From UBA1205 sp045534635 (GTDB lineage Bacteria > Bacteroidota > Bacteroidia > Bacteroidales > WCHB1-69): 64,000 nucleotides of DNA. The DNA is taken from the NCBI GenBank assembly GCA_045534635.1, contig JAZSKB010000039.1, forward strand, positions 1 to 64,000, written 5' to 3'. Both the position numbers and the translations under genes were made by a program. Each line of letters begins with the position of its first letter. Within the stretch, counting starts at the first letter, position 1. Below the pieces are notes generated by a model. It was given only the letters and a program-made list of their open reading frames with translations, was not told the origin of the DNA and made no database searches. This document shows positions 8,237 through 17,486 of the stretch, piece after piece.

Positions 8237-10681
8237 TCAATTTTGTGATAAATTATATTTTAATGCGGCAGTCATATTATCGAAATAGTGAAAATCAAGA
8301 CCATCAACATATTGTTTTTCAATATCTTCAACATCTTTTTTGTTTGCTTCAGGAAGAACCAAAGTAGTAATACCCACTCTTTTTGCTGCTAATATTTTTT
8401 CTTTGATACCTCCAACTGGAGTAATTTTACCTCGTAAAGTAATTTCTCCTGTCATTGCAACATTCGGACGAATTGGCTTATTGGTAAATGTTGATAATAA
8501 AGCAGTAAGGATAGTAATTCCTGCTGATGGACCATCTTTTGGAGTAGCACCTTCTGGCACATGGATATAAACATCTTTATCCTTAATTTCTTCAATATCA
8601 ATATTAAAATCTTTGGAATGAATTTTTACATATTCGTAAGCAATTGTTGCCGATTCTTTCATAACCTCTCCCAAATTGCCCGTAAGCACCAAATTTCCTT
8701 TTCCTTCAGAAATTGCAGTTTCAACAAAAAGAACTTCTCCTCCAACAGATGTCCATGCTAAACCTTTTGCTACACCAATATTATTGGATTTAAAGTCATC
8801 TTCTCGTTTATAAATAGGCACTCCTAAAACTTCTGCCAAATCATTTTTTTTCAAAGATTTTGAAAATTCTTCATTTTTCACAACCAAACATGCTCTATGT
8901 CGAACAAGTTTTGCTATCATTTTTTCTAAAACTCTTACACCTGCTTCACGAGTATAATCAGCAATAATTGTTTCAATAATAGCATTTGAAAAAGAAATAT
9001 CTTTTGAAGAAAGCCCATGTTCTTTAATTTGTCGTGGAATTAAGTGCCGTTTTGCTATACTCACTTTTTCTTCAAGAAGGTAACTTGTCAAATCAATAAT
9101 TTCCATACGGTCTATTAATGCTGGATGAATAGAATTCAAAGTATTGGCAGTTGCAATAAATAATACTTTTGACAAATCGAATGTTGTTTCAAGATAATTA
9201 TCATAAAAAGCAGTATTTTGCTCAGGGTCAAGAACTTCAAGCATTGCCGCAGAAGGATCTCCTTGGACATTCATTCCAGATAATTTATCAATTTCATCTA
9301 AAACAAAAACAGGATTTGCAGATTTTACTTTACGAATACTTTCAATAATTCGTCCTGGCATTGCACCTATATAAGTTTTTCTATGTCCTCGAATTTCCGA
9401 TTCATCGTGTACACCACCTAAAGACATACGAATATATTGGCGATTCATTGCTCTTGCAACCGATTTTGCAAAAGAAGTTTTTCCTACTCCCGGAGGACCA
9501 ACAAAACATATAATTGGAGATTTCATATCTCCTTTTAATTTTAATACTGCCAAATATTCTAAAATACGTTCTTTTATTTTTGTCAAACCAAAATGGTCTT
9601 CTTCTAATATTTTCTTGGCTTTTTCTAAATCTAAATTATCTTCGGTATATTCATTCCATGGCAAATCAACCATCAGTTCAAGATAATTGAGTTGTATTGT
9701 AAAATCAGCCGCCATTTGATTCATACGTTGCAATTTTTGGAGTTCTTTTTCAAACTGTTGTTTAGTTTTATCACCCCATTTTTTTGCTTTGGCTTTTTCT
9801 TTCAATTCAGAAACAATAGTATCAACACCATTATCCCCCAATTCTTCTTGAATTGTTTTCAACTGTTGATTGAGAAAATATTCTTTTTGTTGTTTATCTA
9901 ACTCTGATTTTGTTTTCTTTTGGATACGTGCTTTTAATTGAGCCATTTGCAAAGATTCAGACAATTCAACCAAAATTGCTGTTGCCCGCTCTTCCATATC
10001 TTGCATTTCCAAAATTTGTTGTTTTTTGCTTATTCCTACCTGTAAATTGGAGATAACAAAATTCAGCATAAAAACACGATTATTCATACTTTTAAATGCA
10101 TAAAAAGCCTCTTCAGAAACATGTCCCAATGATAATTTTAGTAATTTTACCATTGTCTCTGTAATTGAGGATACAATCGCGTTAAATTCTTTTTTCTCAA
10201 GAATTTTTTCATCAAAATCATTTGTAGGATAAGTAGCGACTTCAGCTAATAGATATTTTTTGTTAGGAATAATATTAAGCAAGGAAAATGTCTTAATTCC
10301 TTGAATAATAACTGTTTTAGTACCATCTGGCATATCAAACAATTTCAATATTCTTGCTATTACACCAACACGATACAAATCCTTTTCTTGAGGGTCTTCT
10401 ACTTTTTCATCTATTTGTGTTACAACACCTATCAATTCTCTATTTCTATTGGCTTCTTCCACCAATTGAATAGATTTTTCTCTACCTACCATAATCGGAA
10501 TAACTATTCCTGGAAACAATACATTGTTTCTCAAAGCCAAAATCGGCAACATAGCAGGCAATTCTACATCCATCATATTTACAGAATCTTGTTCACTTAA
10601 TAATGGAACAATACCTGCATCACCTTCAAGCATATCTTTTAAATCTTCCATATCTGCTATGGTCTTTATCTTCTTTGACAT
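8237..10681 (-). CDS. lon: ATP-dependent protease Lon
   Basis: An 814-aa cytoplasmic AAA+ protease that degrades misfolded and short-lived regulatory proteins. The N-terminal substrate-binding LAN domain (~40-240) and a coiled-coil part are followed by the ATPase with Walker A GPPGVGKT at 395-402. The peptidase domain has the Lon Ser-Lys dyad, Ser719 in KDGPSAG and Lys762 in GGIKEK, at the family spacing of 43 residues. Length is normal for the family. It lies 20 bases downstream of the GlmU-like gene and one base upstream of the subtilisin gene. I see no separate heat-shock-type promoter immediately before it. Confidence 0.97.
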   Translation of the reverse strand: MSKKIKTIADMEDLKDMLEGDAGIVPLLSEQDSVNMMDVELPAMLPILALRNNVLFPGIVIPIMVGREKSIQLVEEANRNRELIGVVTQIDEKVEDPQEKDLYRVGVIARILKLFDMPDGTKTVIIQGIKTFSLLNIIPNKKYLLAEVATYPTNDFDEKILEKKEFNAIVSSITETMVKLLKLSLGHVSEEAFYAFKSMNNRVFMLNFVISNLQVGISKKQQILEMQDMEERATAILVELSESLQMAQLKARIQKKTKSELDKQQKEYFLNQQLKTIQEELGDNGVDTIVSELKEKAKAKKWGDKTKQQFEKELQKLQRMNQMAADFTIQLNYLELMVDLPWNEYTEDNLDLEKAKKILEEDHFGLTKIKERILEYLAVLKLKGDMKSPIICFVGPPGVGKTSFAKSVARAMNRQYIRMSLGGVHDESEIRGHRKTYIGAMPGRIIESIRKVKSANPVFVLDEIDKLSGMNVQGDPSAAMLEVLDPEQNTAFYDNYLETTFDLSKVLFIATANTLNSIHPALIDRMEIIDLTSYLLEEKVSIAKRHLIPRQIKEHGLSSKDISFSNAIIETIIADYTREAGVRVLEKMIAKLVRHRACLVVKNEEFSKSLKKNDLAEVLGVPIYKREDDFKSNNIGVAKGLAWTSVGGEVLFVETAISEGKGNLVLTGNLGEVMKESATIAYEYVKIHSKDFNIDIEEIKDKDVYIHVPEGATPKDGPSAGITILTALLSTFTNKPIRPNVAMTGEITLRGKITPVGGIKEKILAAKRVGITTLVLPEANKKDVEDIEKQYVDGLDFHYFDNMTAALKYNLSQN

Positions 10682-10701
10682 ATATTTAATTTGTATATCT
10701 C

Positions 10702-11877
10702 TTAATAATTTCTTCTTAAATCTTCTGTTTGATTATATACAGAATACAAAATTTGACTTTCAAGTTCATCAAAAATTTTATTACGACGTTGCATTACTCT
10801 TTTTGCTACGTCCATTGCCACATCTAATTTATAATCGGTAACAACAGTACCTCCCCAATGAAAAGATGGATAAAAATTACGTTGATAACCAGCACCAAAT
10901 ACATTTGCTGAAACACCGACAACTGTACCTGTATTAAACATAACACTTATTCCACATTTGGAATGGTCTCCCATTATCAAACCACAAAATTGCAAACCTG
11001 TTTTTTGAAAACTACGTGTTGGATAATTCCATAATTTGACAACATCGTAATTATTTTTCAAATTAGAAGTATTTGTTCCGGCTCCAATATTGCACCATTC
11101 TCCCAAAACAGAGTTTCCCATAAATCCATCGTGGGCTTTATTGGAATAACCAAAAATTACTACATTAGCAATCTCGCCACCTACTTTGGAATGTGGACCA
11201 ATGGTTGTCGCTCCATAAATTTTTGCACCTATTTTCACTTGTGCATGTTCCAATAATGCCACACTTCCTCGTATGACGCTATTTTCCATTATTTCAACAT
11301 TTTTTCCTATGTAAATTTTGGCATCTTTTGCATTGAGAACCGAACATTCTACTATCGCTCCTTCTTCTACAAATATATTTTCTGGACAAAATACACGATT
11401 AGTATCACTCAATGGTTGACTTTTTCTTCCTTTCGTCAATAAATCAAAATCTATCCGTAATTCTTGCTCATTTTTAGAAAAAATATCCCAAAGATGATGA
11501 ATAGTAGTAAAATCTCCTTCAAAATTAACAATCTGTCCACAATAATCTGCAAATGATTCTGGAACATTATCTACACGATGTGCAATAATTTCTCCATTTT
11601 TTACCAAACTTTGCCCGAGTTGCAATTGCAAAATTGCATTTACCAATTCATCTGTTGGACAAACCGAAGCATTAACAAAATAATTATCATCATTGGATAT
11701 TAGTGGATATTTTTGTGAAAGATAGGCTTGCGTCATCGATGAAGTAAAACTACCCAAACGCTTTTCCCATTTTTCCCTTACTGTCAAAATACCTATACGA
11801 ATATCGGCTTGTGGACGCGTAAAAGTAAAAGGCAATAATTCTTCTCTATAATTATTATCAAATAAAATTACATTCAT
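10702..11877 (-). CDS. GlmU-like protein with left-handed beta-helix (NTP_transf_4)
   Basis: A Bacteroidota-specific relative of sugar-nucleotide transferases. It begins MNVILFDNNYREELLPFTFT, has a nucleotidyltransferase-like N-terminal half, and from about residue 180 shows the hexapeptide pattern of a left-handed beta-helix (I-G-K/A-N repeats), as in acyltransferases. The usual pyrophosphorylase signature G-x-G-T-R-M is absent, so the N-terminal activity is uncertain. I chose the Met at 11877: the longer frame would start at 11937, upstream of the promoter box at 11897-11905. It may modify an activated sugar for the cell envelope; the substrate is unknown. It heads the operon with lon, the subtilisin gene and uvrA. 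Confidence 0.8.
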   Translation of the reverse strand: MNVILFDNNYREELLPFTFTRPQADIRIGILTVREKWEKRLGSFTSSMTQAYLSQKYPLISNDDNYFVNASVCPTDELVNAILQLQLGQSLVKNGEIIAHRVDNVPESFADYCGQIVNFEGDFTTIHHLWDIFSKNEQELRIDFDLLTKGRKSQPLSDTNRVFCPENIFVEEGAIVECSVLNAKDAKIYIGKNVEIMENSVIRGSVALLEHAQVKIGAKIYGATTIGPHSKVGGEIANVVIFGYSNKAHDGFMGNSVLGEWCNIGAGTNTSNLKNNYDVVKLWNYPTRSFQKTGLQFCGLIMGDHSKCGISVMFNTGTVVGVSANVFGAGYQRNFYPSFHWGGTVVTDYKLDVAMDVAKRVMQRRNKIFDELESQILYSVYNQTEDLRRNY

Positions 11878-11896
11878 AGACCTTACTTTTGAACTT

Positions 11897-11905
11897 GCAA
11901 AGATA
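11897..11905 (-). promoter_or_regulatory. promoter of the GlmU-like/lon operon
   Basis: TATCTTTGC on the minus strand in the context AAAATGCTATCTTTGC. A TTTG (11928-11931) lies 22 bases upstream and could be the -33 element. The box is 20 bases before the chosen start codon and excludes the longer frame. Confidence 0.65.
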
Positions 11906-12022
11906 GCATTTTTTTCAATGCGGAATACAAACTTCAAAACTTGATTTTTTATATCTTTATAAAGATAACATTTTTCTCAAAAAAAATAACAATAATTTAA
12001 CTTATATTTTTTAACTTTTTAG

Positions 12023-12031
12023 TATCTTTGC
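12023..12031 (+). promoter_or_regulatory. promoter of enolase
   Basis: TATCTTTGC, 32 bases before the eno ATG, in the divergent region shared with the GlmU-like gene. No clear -33 TTTG is seen. Confidence 0.6.
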
Positions 12032-12063
12032 TTTTTCAAATAATTTATTAAGATAAAACTAAA

Positions 12064-13353
12064 ATGAGTAGAATAATTCACATTTCAGGAAGACAAATAT
12101 TGGATTCAAGAGGGAATCCAACTGTAGAAGTTGATGTTTACACAGAAGCAGGTGCCGTAGGAAGAGCAGCAGTACCTTCTGGAGCTTCTACAGGAATTCA
12201 CGAAGCACACGAACTTAGAGATGAAGATGAAACCATTTTTTGCGGAAAAGGTGTTCTTAAAGCCGTTCAAAATGTCAACAAAACCATTGCAGAAGAATTA
12301 AAAGGTTTTCCTATTGATAGACAAGACCTTATTGATGCTCGAATGATAGAATTAGACGGGTCTGACAATAAAAAGAATTTAGGTGCAAATGCTATTCTTG
12401 GAGTATCTTTAGCCTGTGCCAAAGCAGCAGCTCAAGAATCAAATCAAGATTTATATCGTTATATTGGTGGTGTCAATGCAAACACACTCCCTATTCCTAT
12501 GATGAATATACTCAATGGCGGTTCACACGCTGACAATGCTATTGATTTTCAAGAATTTATGATTATGCCAATTGGAGCAACATCTTTTTCTGAAGGATTA
12601 CGTTGGGGAACTGAAGTATTTCACAGTTTAAAAAAGGTGCTCAAAGACAAAGGTTATTCTACCAATGTAGGAGATGAAGGAGGCTTTGCTCCAAATTTAA
12701 AATCTAATGAAGAAGCAATAGAAGTAATATTACAGGCGATTGAAAAAGCAGGACACAAACCAAGCGAAGATATTTGTATCGCTCTTGACCCTGCCTCTTC
12801 TGAATATTATTTACCAGAAGAAAAACTTTATCATTTCCACAAATCAACAGGCGAAAAACTCACCGCAGAACAAATGGTTGATTTTTGGGCTGATTGGTGT
12901 AAACGTTACCCTATCGTTTCTATCGAAGATGCTATGGCAGAAGACGATTGGAATGGATGGAAATTACTCACCAACAAACTTGGCAATGATATTCAATTAG
13001 TTGGTGACGATTTATTCGTAACAAATTCCGCTCGATTAGAAAAAGGAATTATTGAAAATGTTGCCAATTCTATTCTTATTAAACTCAATCAAATTGGTAC
13101 ACTTACAGAAACAATTGAAGCCGTTAATTTAGCATATCGTAATGGTTATACCGCTATTATGAGTCATCGCTCTGGAGAAACAGAAGATACAACCATTGCT
13201 GATTTAGCAGTTGCACTAAACACTGGATTAATAAAAACTGGTTCTGCAAGTCGCACTGACCGTATTTGTAAATACAACCAATTGTTAAGATTAGAAGAAA
13301 CTCTTGGAGCGTCTGCTAACTATATTGGTAAAAACTTTATGTACGCAAGATAA
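12064..13353 (+). CDS. eno: enolase
   Basis: Phosphopyruvate hydratase, a 429-aa cytosolic glycolytic enzyme that interconverts 2-phosphoglycerate and phosphoenolpyruvate. It begins with the typical ISGRQILDSRGNPTVEVDV. The substrate loop GASTGIHEA, the metal ligands in SIEDAMAEDDW and LVGDDLFVTN, the signature ILIKLNQIGTLTET, and the Lys and Ser residues of MSHRSGETED are all present. Length is normal. It has its own promoter and a terminator (13371-13401), so it is probably a single-gene unit with some read-through to the membrane-protein genes behind it. Confidence 0.98.
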   Translation: MSRIIHISGRQILDSRGNPTVEVDVYTEAGAVGRAAVPSGASTGIHEAHELRDEDETIFCGKGVLKAVQNVNKTIAEELKGFPIDRQDLIDARMIELDGSDNKKNLGANAILGVSLACAKAAAQESNQDLYRYIGGVNANTLPIPMMNILNGGSHADNAIDFQEFMIMPIGATSFSEGLRWGTEVFHSLKKVLKDKGYSTNVGDEGGFAPNLKSNEEAIEVILQAIEKAGHKPSEDICIALDPASSEYYLPEEKLYHFHKSTGEKLTAEQMVDFWADWCKRYPIVSIEDAMAEDDWNGWKLLTNKLGNDIQLVGDDLFVTNSARLEKGIIENVANSILIKLNQIGTLTETIEAVNLAYRNGYTAIMSHRSGETEDTTIADLAVALNTGLIKTGSASRTDRICKYNQLLRLEETLGASANYIGKNFMYAR

Positions 13354-13370
13354 TCATCTAAATAATTTTC

Positions 13371-13401
13371 AAGGCTGGAATTTTTATTCTGGCCTTTTTT
13401 T
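13371..13401 (+). terminator. terminator of enolase
   Basis: Arms aaggctggaa (13371-13380) and ttctggcctt (13387-13396) pair with two wobble pairs around a 6-base loop. A T run to about 13401 follows. It ends 8 bases before the next start codon. Confidence 0.7.
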
Positions 13402-13408
13402 ATATTTT

Positions 13409-14008
13409 ATGAACAATACAATTGCTAAAATCGTTTCAGTTTGTTTTCATCCTCTTATCGTGTTTAGTTTACTATACATAGGATTGCTTCAACAAACAAG
13501 AAGTTATTGGCAAATACAAAATAACACATTATATGCCAACACATTAACAATCACTCTTGCAATAATATCTATTGGTGTGATTTTTATTTTATACAAACTC
13601 AAACTTATTTCAACCATTACATTAGAAAATCGTAAAGATAGAATATGGGGATTTAGTTGTTTTATGATAATGTTAATCCTATTGCTATTTCTTTTTCCAA
13701 AAAATTTACCAACACATATCATACTGATAATAAATCTATTATGGGCATTAGAAACAATATTACTAATTACCCTATTTTGGAAAATAAGTGCACATTTATT
13801 TTTTTGGGGCATTGCTGTAGGATTCTGCTATAACCATCCTTCATTTTTAAATATTAATCCTCTATTATTTTTTCCTTTATGCTTATTTTTGGCAGGAATA
13901 ATTGCCACCGCCCGCTTACAACTCAACTCTCATAAACCATTGCAAGTTTATGTTGGATTTATACTTGGATTTTGTCATACTTGTTTATTATCTTATTTAC
14001 TTTTTTAA
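13409..14008 (+). CDS. PAP2-like integral membrane protein
   Basis: A 199-aa protein with about six hydrophobic helices. The fragments KISAH (around residue 130) and ARLQLNSHKPLQVYVGF near the C-terminus recall the second and third motifs of PAP2 lipid phosphatases, but the full PSGH motif and the first motif are missing. It may be a degenerate or inactive PAP2-fold protein; a role in lipid phosphate handling is a guess. The open frame extends upstream to 13304 but would overlap the enolase terminator and gene, so I chose the Met at 13409. The M50-like gene follows after 21 bases and is probably in the same operon. Confidence 0.7.
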   Translation: MNNTIAKIVSVCFHPLIVFSLLYIGLLQQTRSYWQIQNNTLYANTLTITLAIISIGVIFILYKLKLISTITLENRKDRIWGFSCFMIMLILLLFLFPKNLPTHIILIINLLWALETILLITLFWKISAHLFFWGIAVGFCYNHPSFLNINPLLFFPLCLFLAGIIATARLQLNSHKPLQVYVGFILGFCHTCLLSYLLF

Positions 14009-14029
14009 AAATTCTTAAAACTATCAAAG

Positions 14030-14722
14030 ATGACACAACTATTTAATAATCAAAACATTCAATTTTATACAATTTTAATTTTATGTTGTGTGATTATGTA
14101 CCTTCCATTTATAGGAAAATACATTCGTTTATTAAATACAGTTATCCACGAAGCCGCACACACTTTTGTGGCTTTAATTTTACGTTGTAAAGTTGATAAA
14201 ATAAACTTATTCAGCAATTTAGAAGGTTGCACATATATTTATGCCAACAAATTTAAAACAACTATCATCGCATTGATGGGCTATCCTATGTCTGCTGTCG
14301 CTGCATTTGGAATTTTTGCATTATTAAAATACAATTACGCCAACATATATATTATTACATTGTGTTTTTTATTATTCATTGCGTTAATACTTTATATTCG
14401 TAATGCTTTTGGAATTGTTTGGATTATTTCTTTTTTAGCACTTAATATATTTTTACTTTATAAAGGCAATATCAAAATTATCAATTTTATTGTATTAATT
14501 TATGCTTGTATTACTTTTTTAGAATCAATAATATCTGTTTTTCAAATAGTTATACTTTCTATCAAAGATAGCAAATCGGCAGGTGACGCTACAATAATCG
14601 CAAAACATACACACATTCCTGCATTTATTGTTGCCTTAGTATTTTTATTTGTCAATCTATTAATCAATTTATATACTATAAAATTATTTTTTCCGTTTGG
14701 TGATAAAATACCTTTTTTATGA
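14030..14722 (+). CDS. M50B-like membrane zinc metalloprotease
   Basis: A 230-aa membrane protein with about six transmembrane segments. Residues 40-44 read HEAAH, an HExxH zinc site at the end of a hydrophobic helix, as in the M50/M50B intramembrane-type peptidases (SpoIVFB and site-2 protease relatives). There is no PDZ domain. A second metal ligand (Asp) cannot be placed with certainty; the ESIISV and DSKSAGDA stretches near residues 165-190 are candidates. Its stop codon overlaps the start of the SixA-like gene (ATGA), which suggests translational coupling. The substrate is unknown. Confidence 0.7.
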   Translation: MTQLFNNQNIQFYTILILCCVIMYLPFIGKYIRLLNTVIHEAAHTFVALILRCKVDKINLFSNLEGCTYIYANKFKTTIIALMGYPMSAVAAFGIFALLKYNYANIYIITLCFLLFIALILYIRNAFGIVWIISFLALNIFLLYKGNIKIINFIVLIYACITFLESIISVFQIVILSIKDSKSAGDATIIAKHTHIPAFIVALVFLFVNLLINLYTIKLFFPFGDKIPFL

Positions 14723-15195
14723 AAACACTTTACATTGTTAGACACGCAAAAACAAATTCCAACATAGACGATAAAATTCGTGAATTATTACCACTTGGTA
14801 TAGAACGTACTCACTTATTGGGAACATATCTAAAACAACATCAATGTGTTGTTAATCAAATTTATACAAGTAGTGCTTTGCGAGCAAAACAAACTACTGA
14901 AATTATTGCACAGCACCTCAATATTTCATCGGAACACATTATCGAAGATGAAAAATTATATATTGGCACTCCCGATGATTACATTAATGACATATTTATA
15001 CAAGACAATAATAATCAATCTGTTATGATTGTCGGACATAATCCACAAGTCAGCTCATTGGCACAATTTTTCATTCCAGATTTTACTCATTATATGCAAA
15101 CAGGGGCTTGTTTTTGTATTGACTTCAATACCGATAAATGGGAGTCTATTTTTACGGCAAATCGTACCGTACGTTTTTATGTTCGTCTTACCTAA
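14719..15195 (+). CDS. SixA-like histidine phosphatase
   Basis: A 158-aa member of the histidine phosphatase superfamily. The phosphate-accepting His is in IVRHAKT near residue 9; a second catalytic His is in VGHNP near residue 114; an Arg lies in SSALRAKQT. SixA of E. coli removes phosphate from phosphohistidine on signalling or phosphotransfer proteins, so a similar role is possible here but not shown. The start overlaps the M50-like stop by four bases. It ends two bases before the convergent porT stop, leaving no room for a separate terminator. Confidence 0.85.
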   Translation: MKTLYIVRHAKTNSNIDDKIRELLPLGIERTHLLGTYLKQHQCVVNQIYTSSALRAKQTTEIIAQHLNISSEHIIEDEKLYIGTPDDYINDIFIQDNNNQSVMIVGHNPQVSSLAQFFIPDFTHYMQTGACFCIDFNTDKWESIFTANRTVRFYVRLT

Positions 15196-15196
15196 T

Positions 15197-15910
15197 TTAT
15201 TCAAATAATATTGAAAAGTGAAATGTTTTACTGCTCAATTTGTTAATGCATTCACTCAATTTATTGTCTTCTTTACGATGAATATTTACAACACCATAAG
15301 ACATTTTAGCTTCCAAACTCAATTTGAAACTTTCTAAATAAAAATCCAATCCTACACCCGATTGTACCGTCACATCGTGAGCATTCAATTTAAGAACAAT
15401 TGCATTTGTCGGATTTCTCTTCTTGGAACGTGAAGCCATATCGAAACTATATTGTGCTCCGCCTATTGCATAAAATCGAAAATTACCCATTCGAGAAGAT
15501 TTTAATTTTATCAAAATCGGAAAATTTAAATTTACAGATTCTATACTTTGTGACATTTGAGACACTTGTGCAATATTTCCATATTGTATTTGATAATCAA
15601 CTCTTTTATCGAGAAGAGAAATATTGGGAATAAAACGAAAATCAAAATATTTTCCTAAACGAAAATTAACAACAATGCCTACATCAAAACCACTCATTCC
15701 CGAAGTTTCTATTCGCATTAAAGAATCAAAATTATTCAAGTCTGACCTTGGTTGTATCGCAAAATCTGCATAATTATATCCCAAAACATAACCAAAATGA
15801 AAATATTTTAAATCATAATATGGCATATTATGCGGTCGTGATTGTGCCGATACACCTATTGAGATTGACAATAAAACAATAATACAAACTATATGTTTCT
15901 TTAATTTCAT
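15197..15910 (-). CDS. porT: type IX secretion system protein PorT
   Basis: A 237-aa outer-membrane beta-barrel protein with a signal peptide (residues 1-22, ending VSAQS). The N-terminal YDLKYFHFGYVLGYNYADF, the segment NLNFPILIKLKSSRMGN and the following YAIGGAQYS match PorT/SprT of the gliding and type IX secretion machinery. PorT is needed to bring cargo proteins with C-terminal sorting domains to the cell surface. Cargo with such domains is encoded at 6592, 49310 and 56079. No other Por gene is in the window. The gene stands alone, convergent with the SixA-like gene. Confidence 0.8.
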   Translation of the reverse strand: MKLKKHIVCIIVLLSISIGVSAQSRPHNMPYYDLKYFHFGYVLGYNYADFAIQPRSDLNNFDSLMRIETSGMSGFDVGIVVNFRLGKYFDFRFIPNISLLDKRVDYQIQYGNIAQVSQMSQSIESVNLNFPILIKLKSSRMGNFRFYAIGGAQYSFDMASRSKKRNPTNAIVLKLNAHDVTVQSGVGLDFYLESFKLSLEAKMSYGVVNIHRKEDNKLSECINKLSSKTFHFSILFE

Positions 15911-15958
15911 GCAATGATAACGAACTTTTATTAGAAAAAGTATATTTTACAAAAAAAA

Positions 15959-16957
15959 TCACAATATTTTTAAGGCTTCTTGATATAACTTTGTAGCCTC
16001 AATAGCCACTACGCCAACTTGTTCACAAACAATACCTCCTGCCAAATTTGCTAATTCTGCAATATGTTTTACATTCATAGAAGTTGTCAAACAAAGTGTT
16101 GCTGTTGCTATAACTGTATCTCCTGCTCCCGATACATCGGAAACATTTCTCACATGGGCAGGAATTTTATATACACTCAATTCGTTGTTAGACATAGACA
16201 ACATTATCACTCCCTTTTCTGACAAAGTTAGTAATATATTTTTATGATGTTTTTCTCGCATAAAATTAGCAATAGTCTCAAAAGTATTATCATCAACTTC
16301 TACACTATCTAATAAAAGACTTTCTTGTAATTCTTTCAAATTAGGTTTAAATATAGAAATATGATGATAATCCCAGAAATTTCTTTTTTTAGGATCTACT
16401 GTTATCGGAATATTGTATTGTTCTGCAATTTGCACAACCTCATCAATAAGGTTTGAAGAGATAACACCTTTATCATAATCTTCAAATACAATAGCAGCAA
16501 TTTTTTGCTCACTCAAAAGAGTAGAAATACGCTGTATCAGTTCCGTATATTCATTTTCTGACAGTTGATGTTTATCTTCATCGTCCATTCTCAGAAGTTG
16601 AACATTATTTCCTAATACTCTGTATTTTACAGTCATTTTTCGAGTTTCACTACGAACAATTCCCTCTATTGATAAACATTCTTGTTGTATCAATTCTATA
16701 AATGTATCACTTTTTTTGCACACCCCAACAACACTACACAATATTGGAGTTGCCCCAAGATGTTTGAGATTAAGAGCCACATTTGCTGCCCCTCCGAGTC
16801 TATCATATCGTTTTATAATGTCAACAACAGGCACTGGTGCTTCTGGTGATATACGATTTACAACACCTTCCAAGTAATCGTCTAACATTACATCGCCAAT
16901 TACTAAGATTTTTTGTTGAGTAAACTCTGTAAAAATTTCTTTTAAACCATCAATCAT
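15959..16957 (-). CDS. hldE: D-glycero-beta-D-manno-heptose-7-phosphate kinase (RfaE1/HldA type)
   Basis: A 332-aa PfkB-family sugar kinase that phosphorylates heptose 7-phosphate at C1 for ADP-heptose synthesis, a precursor of the lipopolysaccharide inner core. Seen: ILVIGDVMLDDYLEG at the N-terminus, GGAANVALNL in the substrate-binding part, and the catalytic DVSGAGDTVIA near residue 265. The C-terminal nucleotidyltransferase domain of bifunctional HldE is absent, so the adenylyltransferase must be a separate protein. It is third in an operon behind a 51-aa membrane protein and a rhodanese gene. A HAD phosphatase that could act on the next intermediate is encoded at 21273. Confidence 0.88.
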   Translation of the reverse strand: MIDGLKEIFTEFTQQKILVIGDVMLDDYLEGVVNRISPEAPVPVVDIIKRYDRLGGAANVALNLKHLGATPILCSVVGVCKKSDTFIELIQQECLSIEGIVRSETRKMTVKYRVLGNNVQLLRMDDEDKHQLSENEYTELIQRISTLLSEQKIAAIVFEDYDKGVISSNLIDEVVQIAEQYNIPITVDPKKRNFWDYHHISIFKPNLKELQESLLLDSVEVDDNTFETIANFMREKHHKNILLTLSEKGVIMLSMSNNELSVYKIPAHVRNVSDVSGAGDTVIATATLCLTTSMNVKHIAELANLAGGIVCEQVGVVAIEATKLYQEALKIL

Positions 16958-16960
16958 AGT

Positions 16961-17326
16961 TTATTCTTCATTTTTATGCCCACCACAACATTTACAACGT
17001 GCTTGTTCTGCTGTTTTCATTGGATAATTTAATAATTTCCAAGCAATTAATCCATTCTCTATTACACTAACATTTTGCAAACCTTTTTCTTGTAAAAAAA
17101 TTGCTGCTTTTTCACTTGCCAATCCTACTGCACAACATAAAATAATTGGGGTATCTGGTAACTCTTGCCAACGAGTAGATATTGTTGAATATGGCATTTT
17201 CAACACATTAGGCATATCTACCCAAATATCTGCAACTTCATTAGATTCTCTAACATCTACTAAAATAGCACCATCTTGTATTGCTTTATAAGCTTCTTGT
17301 GCTGAAATATTATTTATCATTATCAT
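16961..17326 (-). CDS. single-domain rhodanese-like protein
   Basis: A 121-aa cytoplasmic protein made of one rhodanese domain. The active-site loop is CAVGLAS with Cys65 as the sulfur-carrying residue; DVRESNE near residue 24 is the usual rhodanese segment. A Cys-rich tail, CKCCGGH, could bind a metal or carry sulfur. Such proteins transfer sulfane sulfur to thiol acceptors; the partner is unknown. The start overlaps the end of the 51-aa membrane protein gene by 17 bases (the second Met, at 17320, overlaps by 11), and the heptose kinase gene follows after 3 bases. Confidence 0.88.
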   Translation of the reverse strand: MIMINNISAQEAYKAIQDGAILVDVRESNEVADIWVDMPNVLKMPYSTISTRWQELPDTPIILCCAVGLASEKAAIFLQEKGLQNVSVIENGLIAWKLLNYPMKTAEQARCKCCGGHKNEE

Positions 17327-17465
17327 CTTTTCTTTTAAACAATTGTATTATATATGGAGCAATTTTTATTGCTAATATTAGGCATAACATAAAAATAAAA
17401 ACACATATCAGCCCTCCTATTGCAATTGCTAAATTACTCAATCCTACTTCTGTTAATAATAACAT
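17310..17465 (-). CDS. small 51-aa single-helix membrane protein
   Basis: An ATG at 17465 opens a 51-codon frame ending at 17310. The protein starts MLLLTEVGLSN, has one long hydrophobic segment (~residues 12-41) and ends with the charged tail KRKDDNDK, the layout of a small membrane protein with a cytoplasmic C-terminus. A -7 box (17487-17495) lies 22 bases upstream and AAAGGA sits 9 bases before the start. Its end overlaps the rhodanese start, so it is the first gene of the rhodanese/heptose kinase operon. I recognise no family. The promoter, spacing and overlap make a real gene likely. Confidence 0.65.
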   Translation of the reverse strand: MLLLTEVGLSNLAIAIGGLICVFIFMLCLILAIKIAPYIIQLFKRKDDNDK

Positions 17466-17486
17466 ACACTATTATCCTTTATTTGT

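Noticed and set aside
11878..11937. Longer N-terminus of the GlmU-like protein
   Set aside because: A strong promoter box lies inside it, so that start would not be transcribed.
13304..13408. Upstream extension of the PAP2-like gene
   Set aside because: It runs through the enolase coding end and its terminator; the ATG at 13409 is a natural start.
15400..15633. 77-aa plus-strand ORF inside porT
   Set aside because: It is a shadow frame of a well-supported gene, with no promoter or start signal.
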